A stretch of DNA of 64,000 nt, taken from positions 450,557 through 514,556 of the forward strand of contig CATOSZ010000003.1 in the NCBI GenBank assembly GCA_951812805.1, in the 5' to 3' direction. This stretch comes from an uncultured Alphaproteobacteria bacterium (GTDB lineage Bacteria; Pseudomonadota; Alphaproteobacteria; GCA-2731375). The translations under genes and the position numbers were made by a program. The notes under the pieces were generated by a model. It was not told where the DNA came from, ran no database searches, and was given only the letters and a program-made list of their open reading frames with translations. Below are positions 42,881-52,561 of this stretch, piece by piece; the stretch's first letter is position 1; the number at the start of each line of letters is the position of its first letter.

Positions 42881-43330
42881 ATGCCGAATTTCAAGGTTCT
42901 GTCGACCAACCATACGTCCTTCACCGTTTCCGACCTGGACCGGACGATCGGCTTCTTTCGCGATGCGCTCGGCTTCGAGGTGACCTCGCGGGCGCCGCGC
43001 GACCCGGCGGCGATCCGCCACATCACCGGGGTCGAGGGCGCGGAAATCGAGGTCGCCTACATCCGCGGCCCCGGCCACAGCCTCGAGCTAATCCAGTATC
43101 TCTCGCCGCCGGTGCGCGGCCTGGTCGAGGCGCGCCCTTGTGATACCGGCTTCGCCCACGTCGCCTACGACGTCGACGATATCGAGGCGGCCCTCGCGGC
43201 CTCGGCGGCGCACGGCGTGCACCCGATCAATCCGCCCTGGGTCGTCGATCAGGGCCCCAATACCGGGCGCCGCGTGGTCTATTGCCGCGATCCCGACGGC
43301 ATCACCATCGAATACATAGAGGCGGGCTGA
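42881..43330 (+). CDS. VOC/glyoxalase superfamily protein
   Basis: Product of 149 residues in two beta-alpha-beta modules. NHTSFTVSDLDRTIGFFRDALGFEV opens the first, FAHVAYDVDDIEAALAA the second, and the end VVYCRDPDGITIEYIEAG is the standard VOC closing. Conserved H-E-H-E metal ligands fit this family (methylmalonyl-CoA epimerase, dioxygenases, glyoxalases). The ATG at 42881 has GGAGGAGTGCC. The NHL-repeat gene starts four bases after its stop, so both are one unit. The reaction is unknown. Confidence 0.85.
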   Translation: MPNFKVLSTNHTSFTVSDLDRTIGFFRDALGFEVTSRAPRDPAAIRHITGVEGAEIEVAYIRGPGHSLELIQYLSPPVRGLVEARPCDTGFAHVAYDVDDIEAALAASAAHGVHPINPPWVVDQGPNTGRRVVYCRDPDGITIEYIEAG

Positions 43331-43334
43331 AGCC

Positions 43335-44195
43335 ATGGATCGAGACGCGCGCGAAGACGGCCTCCGGGTCGCGATGAATGGACGAACCTACGCGGTCGAA
43401 CGGCCCTGGGGCGACCTGCCGGACGATATCGAACTGGCCGCGATCAGCCAGATCGCCGTCGACAGCAAGGGCCATGTCTACGCCTTCCAGCGGGGCGAGC
43501 CGCCGGTGCTGGTCTTCGCGCCCGACGGGGCATTTCACGCCGCCTGGGGCGCGGGCGAGGTGGCGGATGCCCACGGCATCTTCATCGATGCGCAGGATCG
43601 GGTCTTCCTGGTCGACCGGGACGCGCACGAAATCCAGATCCGCGACCGCGAGGGCGGGCGCCTCGGCACGCTCGGCGAACGCCATCGGCCGCACTTCCAG
43701 GCCCCATTCAACCATCCGACCGATGTGGCGCTGGCGGCCGACGGGGAAATCTACGTCGCCGACGGCTACGGCAATGCCGCGGTCCATCGCTTCGCTGCAG
43801 ACGGCCGCCACCTGGCGACCTGGGGCACACCGGGGCGCGGCCCCGGGGAATTCACCACGCCGCATGCCGTCTGGGTCGATTCCCGCGACCGGGTCCTGGT
43901 CGCCGACCGGGAAAACGACCGGGTACAGCTGTTCGATCGCGAGGGCGCCTACCTGGATTCGTGGGGGGACTTCTACCACCCGATGGATATCGCCGAGGAC
44001 GACCAGGGCAATATCCTGGTGAGCGACCAGATCCCCCGCCTCTCCCTGCTCGCGGCCGACGGCCGGCTGATCGGCCGCGCGCGCGCCGTGTGGAACGGCG
44101 CCCACGGCGTCGCCTGCAATGCGGCGGGCGACATCTTCCTCGCCGAAAACCGGCCGAGCCGCATCACCAAGCTGGCGTTGCTCGACGCCGGTTGA
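43335..44195 (+). CDS. NHL-repeat beta-propeller protein
   Basis: Product of 286 residues made of NHL repeats: FNHPTDVALAADGEIYVADG, GEFTTPHAVWVDSRDRVLVA and similar, forming a six-bladed propeller. It resembles the lyase half of peptidylglycine amidating enzyme but lacks a signal peptide, so it is probably cytoplasmic. Propellers of this type bind metabolites or act as lactonases. It is coupled to the VOC gene. The function cannot be inferred further. Confidence 0.8.
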   Translation: MDRDAREDGLRVAMNGRTYAVERPWGDLPDDIELAAISQIAVDSKGHVYAFQRGEPPVLVFAPDGAFHAAWGAGEVADAHGIFIDAQDRVFLVDRDAHEIQIRDREGGRLGTLGERHRPHFQAPFNHPTDVALAADGEIYVADGYGNAAVHRFAADGRHLATWGTPGRGPGEFTTPHAVWVDSRDRVLVADRENDRVQLFDREGAYLDSWGDFYHPMDIAEDDQGNILVSDQIPRLSLLAADGRLIGRARAVWNGAHGVACNAAGDIFLAENRPSRITKLALLDAG

Positions 44196-44199
44196 CGGG

Positions 44200-44790
44200 T
44201 TAGGCGAAATCGCCGCCGAGCGCCGCCCGCGCCGCGGGCGAGAGAATCGCGATGTGGCCGTAGTTCGCGTGACCGATGGACAACAGAACCTCCGCCCCGC
44301 CGTCGCGGAACCGCGCGATCTCGGCCGGTGAGAGGGTGAAGCGCAGGAAGTGGATGGAGGAGGTCTTGCCGTCGGCCTTGGTCCGTTCCACGTCGTCGCT
44401 TGTTTCGGGCCGGGCGGCGACGCGCTCGGCCCCGATGCGCAGCTCGACCGTCTCCTCGATCCCGCCGAGCGTCGCCAGCGTGCGGGCCCGGCGGACCTCG
44501 TCGTCGATCTCGATCATCATGGTGGCGACCAGTTCGGCACCGTTCGGGACCAGAGGATTATAGGCGTCCAGCTCGTCCTGGATCTGCGCTTCGCCCCCCT
44601 TCTCGATCCACAGCATCTCCTGGATCTGCTGCACCATGGTTTCGCGATTCTCGAAATAGAAGGTGACGTCGGGGCCGACGGGGACGCGGCGGTGGCGCTT
44701 GATCTCGATGACCGCCAGACGGCGCTCGCGGCGCTGCGTGGCGTAGTCGTCGAGCGCGAGGATGTCGGCGCGGGTGATCTCTCGGCTCAT
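44200..44790 (-). CDS. DUF3501 family protein
   Basis: Product of 196 residues, soluble, with the uncharacterised DUF3501 signature: RREITRADIL-like N-terminus, FYFENRETMVQQIQEML, IEKGGEAQIQDELDAYNPLVP and a late segment HANYGH. It lies three bases downstream of the CCG-domain Fe-S gene, with a rubrerythrin gene upstream; this three-gene arrangement recurs in bacteria and suggests a redox-repair role. The function is unknown. Confidence 0.85.
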   Translation of the reverse strand: MSREITRADILALDDYATQRRERRLAVIEIKRHRRVPVGPDVTFYFENRETMVQQIQEMLWIEKGGEAQIQDELDAYNPLVPNGAELVATMMIEIDDEVRRARTLATLGGIEETVELRIGAERVAARPETSDDVERTKADGKTSSIHFLRFTLSPAEIARFRDGGAEVLLSIGHANYGHIAILSPAARAALGGDFA

Positions 44791-44793
44791 GCT

Positions 44794-46131
44794 CTAGACC
44801 TCGATGCCGTAGCTTTGGGCCAGCAGCAGAATCGGATGCGGCACCGTCTTCGGCGGCGTCTCGCTCTGGCGTTCCATGCCCTGGCGGATGTGATCGGCGG
44901 CCAACGGGCATTCCGAGACGACCCAGGCCTTTTCCGAGTTCGCCGCCTGGCGGGCGACCGGGCGGCCGACCTTGAGGGCGGTTTCGAAATTCTCCTTCAT
45001 GATGCCCCAGGCGCCGCCGTGGCCGGAACACCGCTCGAGCACCTGGACCTCGGTCTCGGGCGCCAGGCGCAGCATCTCCGCCGCCTTGGCGCCCATGTTC
45101 TGCGCCCGGGCATGGCAGGCGAAATGCAGGGCGACGCCGCCTTCCAACGGTGCCAGGCCCGGCGCCAGGCCTTCCGTCTTGGCGATGTCGACGATGTATT
45201 CCGTGATGTCGTAGGTCGCCTCGGAGAGCCGGCGGATGGCTTCGTTCTCGGGCGCGGCAAGCGGCCACTCGAACTTCAGCATCAACGCGCAGGACGGCAC
45301 CAGGGCGATGACGTCCCACCCCTCCTCGATATAGGGCGCGAGCGCCGCGCTGGCCTTCTCGGCGTTGGCCACGACCTCGTCCAACGCGCCTTGCTCCCAA
45401 AGCGGCATGCCGCAGCAGGTCGGATAGACGACCTGGCTTTCCACGCCGTTTCGCGCCAGCACGGCTTGCGCCGCCTCGCCGATGCGGGGCTCGTTGTAAT
45501 TGGCGAAACAAGTGGCGTAGAGCACCGCCTTGCGGCCGGCCGCCGGGGCGTCCCTGTCGACCGCGGGCGCCGAGGCGCGGGCGCGGGCCTCGAAGGTCGC
45601 ACCGTGATAGCGCGGCAGCGCCGCATCGGGGTGGATGCCGGCCAGATCCTCCAACGCGCGGCGGGTGCCGTGGTTGTTCTCGTCCGTCGCCCAGTTGGCG
45701 AGTTTCGCGACCGGCCGGGCGAGCGTGCCGTTGCGATCGGTCTTGGCCAGCTGGCGGCGGACGAAACCGACCTTGCCCTGGCGCCGCTCCACCGCCCGGG
45801 CGCGCAGCATCAGATGGGGAAAGTCGAGGTCGAATTCATGCGGCGGCACGTAAGGGCACTTCGTCATGAAGCACATGTCGCAGAGTGTGCAGGCGTCGAT
45901 CACCGGCTGGAAATCGGCCGAATCGACGCTGTCCAGCTCGCCCGTCTCGCTTTCGTCGATCAGGTCGAACAGGCTCGGGAAGCTGTCGCAGAGATTGAAA
46001 CAGCGCCGGCAGCCGTGACAGATGTCGAAGACGCGCCGCAGCTCGGCGTCGAGGGCTTCCGCGTCGTACCAGGCCTCGTCCCGCCAGGGGATCGGATGCC
46101 GGGTCGGGGCCTCGGTGCTGCCTTCCTTCAT
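44794..46131 (-). CDS. Fe-S oxidoreductase with CCG domains (GlpC/HdrB-like)
   Basis: Product of 445 residues. Two 4Fe-4S ferredoxin motifs open the chain: [15 protein letters not shown] and [17 protein letters not shown]. Two cysteine-rich CCG domains follow ([10 protein letters not shown], and [11 protein letters not shown] with a degenerate core). GlpC and HdrB-type subunits relay electrons from a flavoprotein to quinone or a thiol. Here the partners in the operon are a rubrerythrin and DUF3501 rather than a dehydrogenase, so an oxidative-stress electron path is likely. The ATG at 46131 follows GGAGGGACGC. Confidence 0.85.
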   Translation of the reverse strand: MKEGSTEAPTRHPIPWRDEAWYDAEALDAELRRVFDICHGCRRCFNLCDSFPSLFDLIDESETGELDSVDSADFQPVIDACTLCDMCFMTKCPYVPPHEFDLDFPHLMLRARAVERRQGKVGFVRRQLAKTDRNGTLARPVAKLANWATDENNHGTRRALEDLAGIHPDAALPRYHGATFEARARASAPAVDRDAPAAGRKAVLYATCFANYNEPRIGEAAQAVLARNGVESQVVYPTCCGMPLWEQGALDEVVANAEKASAALAPYIEEGWDVIALVPSCALMLKFEWPLAAPENEAIRRLSEATYDITEYIVDIAKTEGLAPGLAPLEGGVALHFACHARAQNMGAKAAEMLRLAPETEVQVLERCSGHGGAWGIMKENFETALKVGRPVARQAANSEKAWVVSECPLAADHIRQGMERQSETPPKTVPHPILLLAQSYGIEV

Positions 46132-46311
46132 GCGTCCCTCCGCGTCGTCCGGACAGGACGCGCGTGCCGGCGCGCAAGCATGCCGCCGGCGCCGCGTTCG
46201 GTCCTGCCAGGGTAATCACAGGGTCGAAAACCGATCGCCCGGCGCGCGTCGATGCCGTCGCGCGCCGGGGTCGGTCGTCGGATCGGCCGGTGGACCCGGC
46301 CGGTCCGGGCC

Positions 46312-46734
46312 TCAGGCGTCGAGGTTGTCGAACGCCTTCTGGAAGCGGCCGGCATGGCTCTTCTCGGCCTTCGCAAGGGTCTCGAACCACTCGGCGATTT
46401 CCTCGAAGCCTTCTTCGCGCGCCGTGCGGGCCATGCCCGGGTACATGTCGGTGTACTCGTGCGTCTCGCCGGCGATCGACGCCTTGAGGTTGAGGCCGGT
46501 GCCGCCGATCGGCTCACCCGTCGCGGGATCGCCGGTCTCCTCGAGATACTCGAGATGGCCGTGGGCATGGCCGGTCTCGCCTTCCGCCGTCGAGCGGAAC
46601 ACGGCCGCGACATCGTTGTAGCCCTCGATGTCGGCCTTCTGGGCGAAATAGAGATAGCGGCGGTTGGCCTGGCTTTCACCGGCGAACGCGGCCTTCAGGT
46701 TTTCTTCGGTCTTCGAATCTTTCAACGACGCCAT
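46312..46734 (-). CDS. Rubrerythrin without rubredoxin domain
   Basis: Product of 140 residues. A ferritin-like four-helix bundle has the diiron ligands in [16 protein letters not shown] (E20), [11 protein letters not shown] (E53-x2-H56), GETHEY and EKSHAGRF. It ends soon after, so the C-terminal CxxC-x-CxxC rubredoxin centre of classical rubrerythrin is absent; electrons would come from another donor. The role is reduction of hydrogen peroxide. The ATG follows GGAGGAGAG. It is downstream of Irr with its own promoter. Confidence 0.88.
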   Translation of the reverse strand: MASLKDSKTEENLKAAFAGESQANRRYLYFAQKADIEGYNDVAAVFRSTAEGETGHAHGHLEYLEETGDPATGEPIGGTGLNLKASIAGETHEYTDMYPGMARTAREEGFEEIAEWFETLAKAEKSHAGRFQKAFDNLDA

Positions 46735-46882
46735 GGGGTCTCTCCTCCTCTTGCGGACCCGATCTCGGGTCCCACTCGATCCCGTCCCCGCGCGTTCGCG
46801 TCGATGGCGACGTCGAAACACGCGGCCTGCTTACACGGTGCCGCCCGGCCGAGAGTCATCTCGACAAGCATGCATCCCAAAC

Positions 46883-46911
46883 ATAATCTCTAAATTTCAC
46901 AGGCTTGTCAA
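46883..46911 (-). promoter_or_regulatory. Sigma-70-like promoter for the rubrerythrin operon with Irr-type half sites
   Basis: On the minus strand TTGACA (46911-46906) and GATTAT (46888-46883) are spaced by exactly 17 bases. TTTAGAG (46894-46888) lies between and over the -10 box, and a second TTTAGAG (46933-46927) with TTCTAGA follows upstream. These resemble half sites of the alphaproteobacterial iron-control element TTTAGAA...TTCTAAA bound by Irr, whose gene is just upstream. The match to the element is imperfect. Confidence 0.6.
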
Positions 46912-46934
46912 GGAAATCTAGAAGAACTCTAAAC

Positions 46935-47351
46935 TTATTCGTTGCCGATCCGAACCACGACGTCGACGCGCCGAACACGCCGGCCGTCGGGCGGCGACGG
47001 CAGGTCGGGCAGCCGGATGGCATCGGCCGGGATATCGGTCAGCGCCCCGCTCGCCTCGTCGAAGAAGTGGTAATGGTGGTGGGTGTTGGTGTCGAAATAG
47101 GTCCGCGTGCCGTCCACCGCGACTTCGCGCAGCAAGCCCGCCTCGGTGAAGAGGTGCAAGGTATTGTAGACGGTTGCCGAAGAGATCCGGATGCCGCGCA
47201 TCTCGGCTTCCTGGTGCAGCTGTTCCGCCGTCACATGCCGGTCGTCGGCCCCGAACAACAGACGCGCCAGCGCCATCCGTTGGCGTGTCGGTCGCAGGCC
47301 GGAGGCGCGCAGGCGGCGTGTCACCTCGGGCATGGTTCGGGTGGGTGTCAT
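46935..47351 (-). CDS. irr: Fur family regulator, Irr type
   Basis: Product of 138 residues. The winged helix has RGIRISSATVYNTLHLFTEAG as recognition helix. After it comes YFDTNTHHHYHFFDEASG, the histidine-rich HHH motif and the following segment typical of Irr rather than Fur or Zur, and the protein ends RRVRRVDVVVRIGNE. Irr senses haem and iron status and controls haem and iron-storage genes in alphaproteobacteria. It is upstream of the rubrerythrin operon with its candidate half sites. The N-terminal haem-regulatory cysteine-proline pair is not visible, so haem control may be altered. Confidence 0.8.
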   Translation of the reverse strand: MTPTRTMPEVTRRLRASGLRPTRQRMALARLLFGADDRHVTAEQLHQEAEMRGIRISSATVYNTLHLFTEAGLLREVAVDGTRTYFDTNTHHHYHFFDEASGALTDIPADAIRLPDLPSPPDGRRVRRVDVVVRIGNE

Positions 47352-47475
47352 GGCGGTTCGGCGAGCCTCGTCACGGTCCGTCCTTCAATATAGCCCGCGC
47401 GCCTGCGAACACAATGCCATGGCACCGGCACCCGCTGCGGCCTATTCTGGGGCTGGAACGTCCGAGGAGGCCCCC

Positions 47476-48306
47476 ATGCCCTGCATCCTGACCCCCGCCC
47501 AGATCGCCGAGTATCACAAGCACGGGCTCGTCTTCGCCCGCGGCCTGTTCGACGCCGACGAGGTCGACCTGCTGCGCCGCGCGATGGAGGAGGATCCGAT
47601 GATCCGCGACCATGCCATCGACCGCGCGGACAAGGAGGGGGGTGCGACGCGCATCTCGCTGTGGAACCGGGCAGGCGACAGCGTCTACGGCCTGGCCGCG
47701 CGCTCGGCCCGCATGGTCGATACCGCGGAAGCGCTGATCGGCGAGCCGGTCTATCACTACCAGTCGAAGCTGACGGCGAAGAACCCCGGCGAGGGCGGCG
47801 CCTGGGAATGGCACCAGGACTATGGCTACTGGTACTACAACGGCTGCCTGCGCCCCGACATGCTGTCGATCCAGATCGCGCTCGACCGCTCCGACACCGA
47901 GAACGGTTGCCTGCGGATCCTGCAGGGCAGCCATCTCGCCGGCCGGATCGACCATGTGACGGCGACCGACAAGCAGAACGAGGCCGACCCCGAACGCATC
48001 GCGCAACTGCAGGCCCGCTTCGAAACCGTCGACTGCGTGCTCGATCCGGGGGACGCGGTGATCTTCCATTGCAACGCGCTGCACCGCTCCGAGCAGAACC
48101 TGTCGGCCAAGCGCCGCTGGACCCTGATCATTTGTTACAACGCCGTTTCCAACGATACGGTCACCCGCGTGGACGACCGCTATTACGTCCCGCTCGAGCG
48201 GGTCGACGACGCGGCGATCCGGCGCGCGGGCCTGCGCTTCGCCGCGGGCGCGGCCGAGCATTTCACGACCGGGGCCTATGTTCCCGATCTCAGTCATGCC
48301 TCCTGA
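47476..48306 (+). CDS. PhyH-type Fe(II)/2-oxoglutarate dioxygenase
   Basis: Product of 276 residues in the phytanoyl-CoA dioxygenase family. WHQDYGYWYY supplies the first H-x-D iron pair, ILQGSHLAGR is characteristic, and FHCNALHRSEQN has the second histidine. It hydroxylates an unknown substrate using 2-oxoglutarate and oxygen. The start is ATG 47476 after GAGGAGG, far inside a longer open frame. It is divergent from the Irr gene. Confidence 0.88.
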   Translation: MPCILTPAQIAEYHKHGLVFARGLFDADEVDLLRRAMEEDPMIRDHAIDRADKEGGATRISLWNRAGDSVYGLAARSARMVDTAEALIGEPVYHYQSKLTAKNPGEGGAWEWHQDYGYWYYNGCLRPDMLSIQIALDRSDTENGCLRILQGSHLAGRIDHVTATDKQNEADPERIAQLQARFETVDCVLDPGDAVIFHCNALHRSEQNLSAKRRWTLIICYNAVSNDTVTRVDDRYYVPLERVDDAAIRRAGLRFAAGAAEHFTTGAYVPDLSHAS

Positions 48307-48399
48307 GCCCCGCGGGCGCTTCCCATCGGCGGCGCCATCGGGCATGGTCGCGCTTGTGAACCGTCAAGTGGTACGAACCCCTCAGAGTCGAAGTCTCCC

Positions 48400-49134
48400 A
48401 TGATCGAAGTCAAAGACGTCACGAAGTCCTTCGGCAGTTTCGAGGCGTTGCACGGCGTGAGCTTCACGGCGCGCGACGGCGAGATTACCGGCCTCATCGG
48501 CCCGAACGGCGCCGGCAAGACGACGACGCTCCGCATCCTCTACACGGTGCTGCGCCCCGACCAGGGCCACGCGGTGATCGACGGCTTCGATGCGGTCCAG
48601 CAGCGCCAGGAGGTGCAGCGCCGCATCGGCGTGCTGCCCGACAACCGCGGTCTCTATCCCCGCCTGACGGCGCGCGAGCATGTGCGCTACTACGGCCGCC
48701 TGCACGGCATGGACAAGCCCGTGCTGGAGGCGCGGATCGACGAGCTGATGCAACAGCTGGAGATGGAGGACATCGCCGACCGGCGCACCAAGGGGTTTTC
48801 CAAAGGCCAGACCCTCAAGGTCGCGCTCGCCCGGGCCCTGGTGCACGAGCCGCACAACGTGATGTTCGACGAACCGACCAACGGTCTCGACATTTCCGCC
48901 AGCCGGGCGGTGCGGGCGCTGATCCGCTCGATCCGCGACGAGGGGCGTTGCGTCCTGTTCTGTTCCCACATCATGCCGGAGGTCGAGGCGCTCTGCGATC
49001 GCATCGTCGTCATCGCCGAGGGAAGAGTGGTGGCCGACGGCACGCCGGACGAGCTTCGCCGCGAGGCGGGCCAGCGCGACCTGGAGGAGGTCTTCCTCGC
49101 CACCGTGGCCGACGGCCGGCGGGAGGTCGCCTGA
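48400..49134 (+). CDS. ABC transporter ATP-binding protein (NatA-like)
   Basis: Product of 244 residues. Walker A is GPNGAGKTTT, the signature motif is FSKGQ (degenerate LSGGQ), and Walker B is NVMFDEPTNGLD. NatA-type proteins power the NatB/ABC-2 permease encoded immediately downstream with a TGATG overlap, an exporter of Na+ or an organic substrate. The degenerate signature motif is a shared feature of this subgroup. Confidence 0.9.
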   Translation: MIEVKDVTKSFGSFEALHGVSFTARDGEITGLIGPNGAGKTTTLRILYTVLRPDQGHAVIDGFDAVQQRQEVQRRIGVLPDNRGLYPRLTAREHVRYYGRLHGMDKPVLEARIDELMQQLEMEDIADRRTKGFSKGQTLKVALARALVHEPHNVMFDEPTNGLDISASRAVRALIRSIRDEGRCVLFCSHIMPEVEALCDRIVVIAEGRVVADGTPDELRREAGQRDLEEVFLATVADGRREVA

Positions 49135-50330
49135 TGCTGACCAATATCTGGATCGTCTTCCACAAGGAAACCATCGACAACGTGCGTGACCGGCGCAGCC
49201 TGTTCATGGCGCTGATCTACCCCTTCATCGGCGCCCTGCTGTTGGGCCTGCTGCTGGCCTTCGTCGGCGGCATGTTCAAGCGCCAGGCCCGGGTCGCCGA
49301 TACCACGGTGCCGATCAGCTACAAGCTGCCCGTGCACGGCGCGGAAATGGCGCCGGATCTGGTCGCCTTCCTCCAGCAGAACGGCATCGAGGTCGTGCCG
49401 GCGCCCCTCGACCCGCGGCGTGCCGTCCGCAAGGGCAACGCCGATATCGTCCTGGTATTGACGAATAGCTACGAGGAAAACTTCAAGACCATGCAGCCGG
49501 CCAAGGTGCGCGTGGTGATCAACGCTTCGCGTCTCTCGACCGTGCTGACGGTAAGCCGCATCGTCTCCAAACTGCGTGAATTCGCCGACCAGGTCAGTCG
49601 AAAACGCTTGCGAGAACTCGGCGTGCCGCAGGACGCGGCGCAGCCGTTGTTGATTCAGAACGACAATGTCGGGCGCAGCCGCTCGCTCGCCGGATTCTTC
49701 CTCAACATGCTGCCGCCCTTCATCATCTTCACCATCTTCGTCGGCGGCGTCTATCTGGCGATCGACACGACGAGCGGTGAGCGCGAACGCGGCTCGCTGG
49801 AGCCCTTGTTGGCCAACCCCATACCGCGCTGGCAGTTGATGTTCGGCAAGGCGCTGGCGACCTTCCTCTTCACCCTCACCGCCGTCGTCTTCCAGTTGAT
49901 CGCCTTCAAGATCATGTTCGAGATCGTGACCCGAAGTGACGTCGGCGTCGTCGTCAATCCGGGCTCGGACATCTTCGCCCTCGCCCTCCTCGTCGCGGCG
50001 CCCCTGATCGCCTTCGCGGTGGCGATCCAGATCATCGTCGCCACGGTCAGTCGCTCCTACAAGGAAACCCAGACCTACCTGGGGCTGCTGCCCCTCATCC
50101 CCTCGCTTCCCGGCATGATCATGGTGTTCATTCCGGTCAAGGCGAAGATCTGGATGATGGGGGTGCCGACCTTCTCGCAGGTGCTGTTGATCGGCAAGCT
50201 GATGCGCGACGAGGGTATCAGGCCCGTGGAAACGCTGGTCTCGATTTCCAGCACCGCGGCCGTCGCCGCCCTGCTGTTCGTCCTGGCCGCACGACTTTAT
50301 GATCGCGACAAGTTGGTATTCGGCGGCTGA
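49134..50330 (+). CDS. ABC-2 type permease (NatB-like)
   Basis: Product of 398 residues. An N-terminal membrane helix at about 20-45 is followed by a large extracytoplasmic domain (residues 50-180), then five membrane segments beginning near PPFIIFTIFVGGVYLAID. SGERERGSLEPLLANPIPR is the signature of the ABC-2/NatB permease group. It is coupled to the ATPase gene and exports an unknown substrate. The start is ATG 49134 overlapping the ATPase stop. Confidence 0.88.
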   Translation: MLTNIWIVFHKETIDNVRDRRSLFMALIYPFIGALLLGLLLAFVGGMFKRQARVADTTVPISYKLPVHGAEMAPDLVAFLQQNGIEVVPAPLDPRRAVRKGNADIVLVLTNSYEENFKTMQPAKVRVVINASRLSTVLTVSRIVSKLREFADQVSRKRLRELGVPQDAAQPLLIQNDNVGRSRSLAGFFLNMLPPFIIFTIFVGGVYLAIDTTSGERERGSLEPLLANPIPRWQLMFGKALATFLFTLTAVVFQLIAFKIMFEIVTRSDVGVVVNPGSDIFALALLVAAPLIAFAVAIQIIVATVSRSYKETQTYLGLLPLIPSLPGMIMVFIPVKAKIWMMGVPTFSQVLLIGKLMRDEGIRPVETLVSISSTAAVAALLFVLAARLYDRDKLVFGG

Positions 50331-50393
50331 TCGCTTCCCGAGTGGCGTGTAAGACACTATGTTCGGTGCCTGCGCCGTATGGGAGAGCAAGAC

Positions 50394-51116
50394 GTGAGCC
50401 AGGGTAACGCCAACAGGCTTGACGGCATTCCGTTTCTGAAATCGCTGACGGAAGCGGAACTGCGTGATGTGGAGAAACGCTGCCGCTGGCGGCGCTTCGA
50501 CGAGGGCGAACAGATCCTCGATAAGGATTCCGACGACCGCGACGTCTATTTCGTCGTCCAGGGCGGCGTGCAGATCGTCAATTTCTCGATGTCGGGACGG
50601 GAAATCGCCTTTGCCCAGCTCGACGCCGGGACCTATTTCGGCGAACTGTCGGCGATCGACGGCAACCCACGCTCGGCGACGGTGCTGGCGGCGACGAATT
50701 GCCTGCTGGCGGCGATGCCGGCGCAGGTCTTCACCTCGCTGGTCGTGCGCCACCCCGATCTCGCGACCCATGTGCTGCACCGCCTGACGGCGATCGTACG
50801 CTCCTGCGACGAACGGATCATGGATCTCTCGACGCTCGGCGCCGTGCAGCGGGTCTACCTCGAGGTTCTGCGCCTCGCCGAGGAGAACGAGCCCGCGGAC
50901 CCGGCGGCCGAATGGGTGATTTCCCCGATCCCGACGCACAAAGCGATCGCCGGGCGGGCCAGCACGACGCGCGAAACGGTCGCCCGCTCCATGAGCCAGC
51001 TGGTCGCCGCCGATATCATCGAGCGGCGCGGCAACACGATTCTGTTGCGCGACGTGGAACGGCTCGGCGAGCTGGCCGGCGCCCTCGACGGCGACATGGG
51101 CGGCGTCTCGCGCTAG
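50394..51116 (+). CDS. Crp/Fnr family regulator
   Basis: Product of 240 residues: cyclic-nucleotide-binding domain (FVVQGGVQIVNF, FGELSAIDGNPRSATVLAA) and a C-terminal winged helix (HKAIAGRASTTRETVARSM). It lacks the N-terminal cysteines of Fnr, so it is not an oxygen sensor of that kind; the cAMP-binding GELSAIDG-x2-RSAT is well formed. The GTG at 50394 has GGGAGAG at ideal distance and I prefer it to the ATG at 50379. Confidence 0.85.
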   Translation: MSQGNANRLDGIPFLKSLTEAELRDVEKRCRWRRFDEGEQILDKDSDDRDVYFVVQGGVQIVNFSMSGREIAFAQLDAGTYFGELSAIDGNPRSATVLAATNCLLAAMPAQVFTSLVVRHPDLATHVLHRLTAIVRSCDERIMDLSTLGAVQRVYLEVLRLAEENEPADPAAEWVISPIPTHKAIAGRASTTRETVARSMSQLVAADIIERRGNTILLRDVERLGELAGALDGDMGGVSR

Positions 51117-51119
51117 TCG

Positions 51120-52409
51120 CTAGCCCGCCAGCGGCTGGTTGCGGTAGCGCCGGAGCCGGAGGTCCGCCTGTTCCTTGTGGCCCCAGAAACGTTCGATGGC
51201 GCAGAGGCGGGAACAGTACTCGCCGATCTCGATGCTCGCCTCTTCGGTGCAGCGCTGATAGGTCACGGTCTTGATGAACTTGCCGACCCAGAGGCCGCCG
51301 GTATAGCGCGCCGCGCCCTTGGTCGGCAGCGTGTGGTTGGTGCCGATCACCTTGTCGCCGTAGGAGACGTTGGTCTCGGGCCCGAGGAACAGGGCGCCGT
51401 AGTTGGTCATGCGGGCGAGGAACCAGTCGGGATCGCGGGTCAGCACCTCGACATGTTCCGCGGCGATCCGGTCGGCCTCGACCAGCATCTCTTCCTCGTC
51501 GCGGCAGACGATGATCTCGCCATAATCGCGCCAGGCCGCACCGGCGACGTCGGCGGTGGGCAGAATCTTGAGCTGGCGCTCGACCTCCGGCTCGATCTCG
51601 CGCGCCAGCGCCTCGGACGTCGTCAGCAGGATCGCGGGCGAGGTCGGACCGTGTTCGGCCTGGCCCAGCAGGTCGACGACGCACATCTCGGCGTCCGCCG
51701 TCTCGTCGGCGATCACCAGGATCTCCGTCGGACCGGCCAACAGGTCGATGCCGACCCGACCGAACAGCTGGCGCTTGGCCTCCGCCACATAGGCGTTGCC
51801 GGGGCCGACCAGCATGTCGACGGACTGAACCGCCTCGGTGCCGAGCGCCATGGCCGCCACCGCCTGCACGCCGCCTAAACAATAGATCTCGTCCGCACCG
51901 CCCAAGGCCATCGCGGCGATGGTGGCGGCATGCGGCCCGCCTTCGTTCGGCGGCGTCGCGGCGGCGACGCGCGGCACGCCCGCGACCTTGGCGGTCACCA
52001 CGCTCATGTGCGCGGAGGCGACCATCGGATAGCGCCCGCCCGGCACATAGCAGCCGACGGCGTTGACCGGGATGTTCTTGTGGCCGAGCACGACGCCCGG
52101 GAGAGTCTCGACCTCGACGTCCTGCAACGCGGCGCGTTGCGCCTCGGCGAAGCGGCGGATCTGTGCCTGGGCGAAGGTGATGTCCGCCACCGTCTCGGGC
52201 CCGATCTCGTGGATCAGGCGGTCGATCTGTTCCCGGTCCAGACGAAAGCTTTCCGGCGACCAGCCGTCGAACTTCTCCGAGAGCTCACGCACCGCCGTCT
52301 CGCCGCGCGCCGCGACGTCTTCCAGGATCCCCTCGACGGTCTGGCGGACGGCGCGGTCGGCCTCGTCCTTGGTCGATTGGTCGAGGCTGCGCTTGAGATA
52401 TTCGGCCAT
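51120..52409 (-). CDS. Histidinol-dehydrogenase family protein (HpsN-like)
   Basis: Product of 429 residues, zinc-dependent with [11 protein letters not shown] carries the metal-binding Q and H, TNHTLPT is conserved, and AAEHVEVL includes the base histidine. The C-terminus [29 protein letters not shown] matches HpsN-type sulfopropanediol dehydrogenases more than biosynthetic HisD, and no his genes lie nearby. A role in oxidising 2,3-dihydroxypropanesulfonate to sulfolactate is likely. The start is ATG 52409. It is beside a Crp/Fnr regulator. Confidence 0.82.
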   Translation of the reverse strand: MAEYLKRSLDQSTKDEADRAVRQTVEGILEDVAARGETAVRELSEKFDGWSPESFRLDREQIDRLIHEIGPETVADITFAQAQIRRFAEAQRAALQDVEVETLPGVVLGHKNIPVNAVGCYVPGGRYPMVASAHMSVVTAKVAGVPRVAAATPPNEGGPHAATIAAMALGGADEIYCLGGVQAVAAMALGTEAVQSVDMLVGPGNAYVAEAKRQLFGRVGIDLLAGPTEILVIADETADAEMCVVDLLGQAEHGPTSPAILLTTSEALAREIEPEVERQLKILPTADVAGAAWRDYGEIIVCRDEEEMLVEADRIAAEHVEVLTRDPDWFLARMTNYGALFLGPETNVSYGDKVIGTNHTLPTKGAARYTGGLWVGKFIKTVTYQRCTEEASIEIGEYCSRLCAIERFWGHKEQADLRLRRYRNQPLAG

Positions 52410-52561
52410 CGGGCTCTCCGCTGTGCTGCTGGGTTCCGTTTCGGGCGGAGAAATAGCACGGATCGCCCCGCACCCGGCAAGACGGCACTTTTCCGGCGGC
52501 ATCGACTTCCACATACTTGCTCCGATTCGGCCTTCAACCACCGGGCGGGGAGTTTCGCGCC

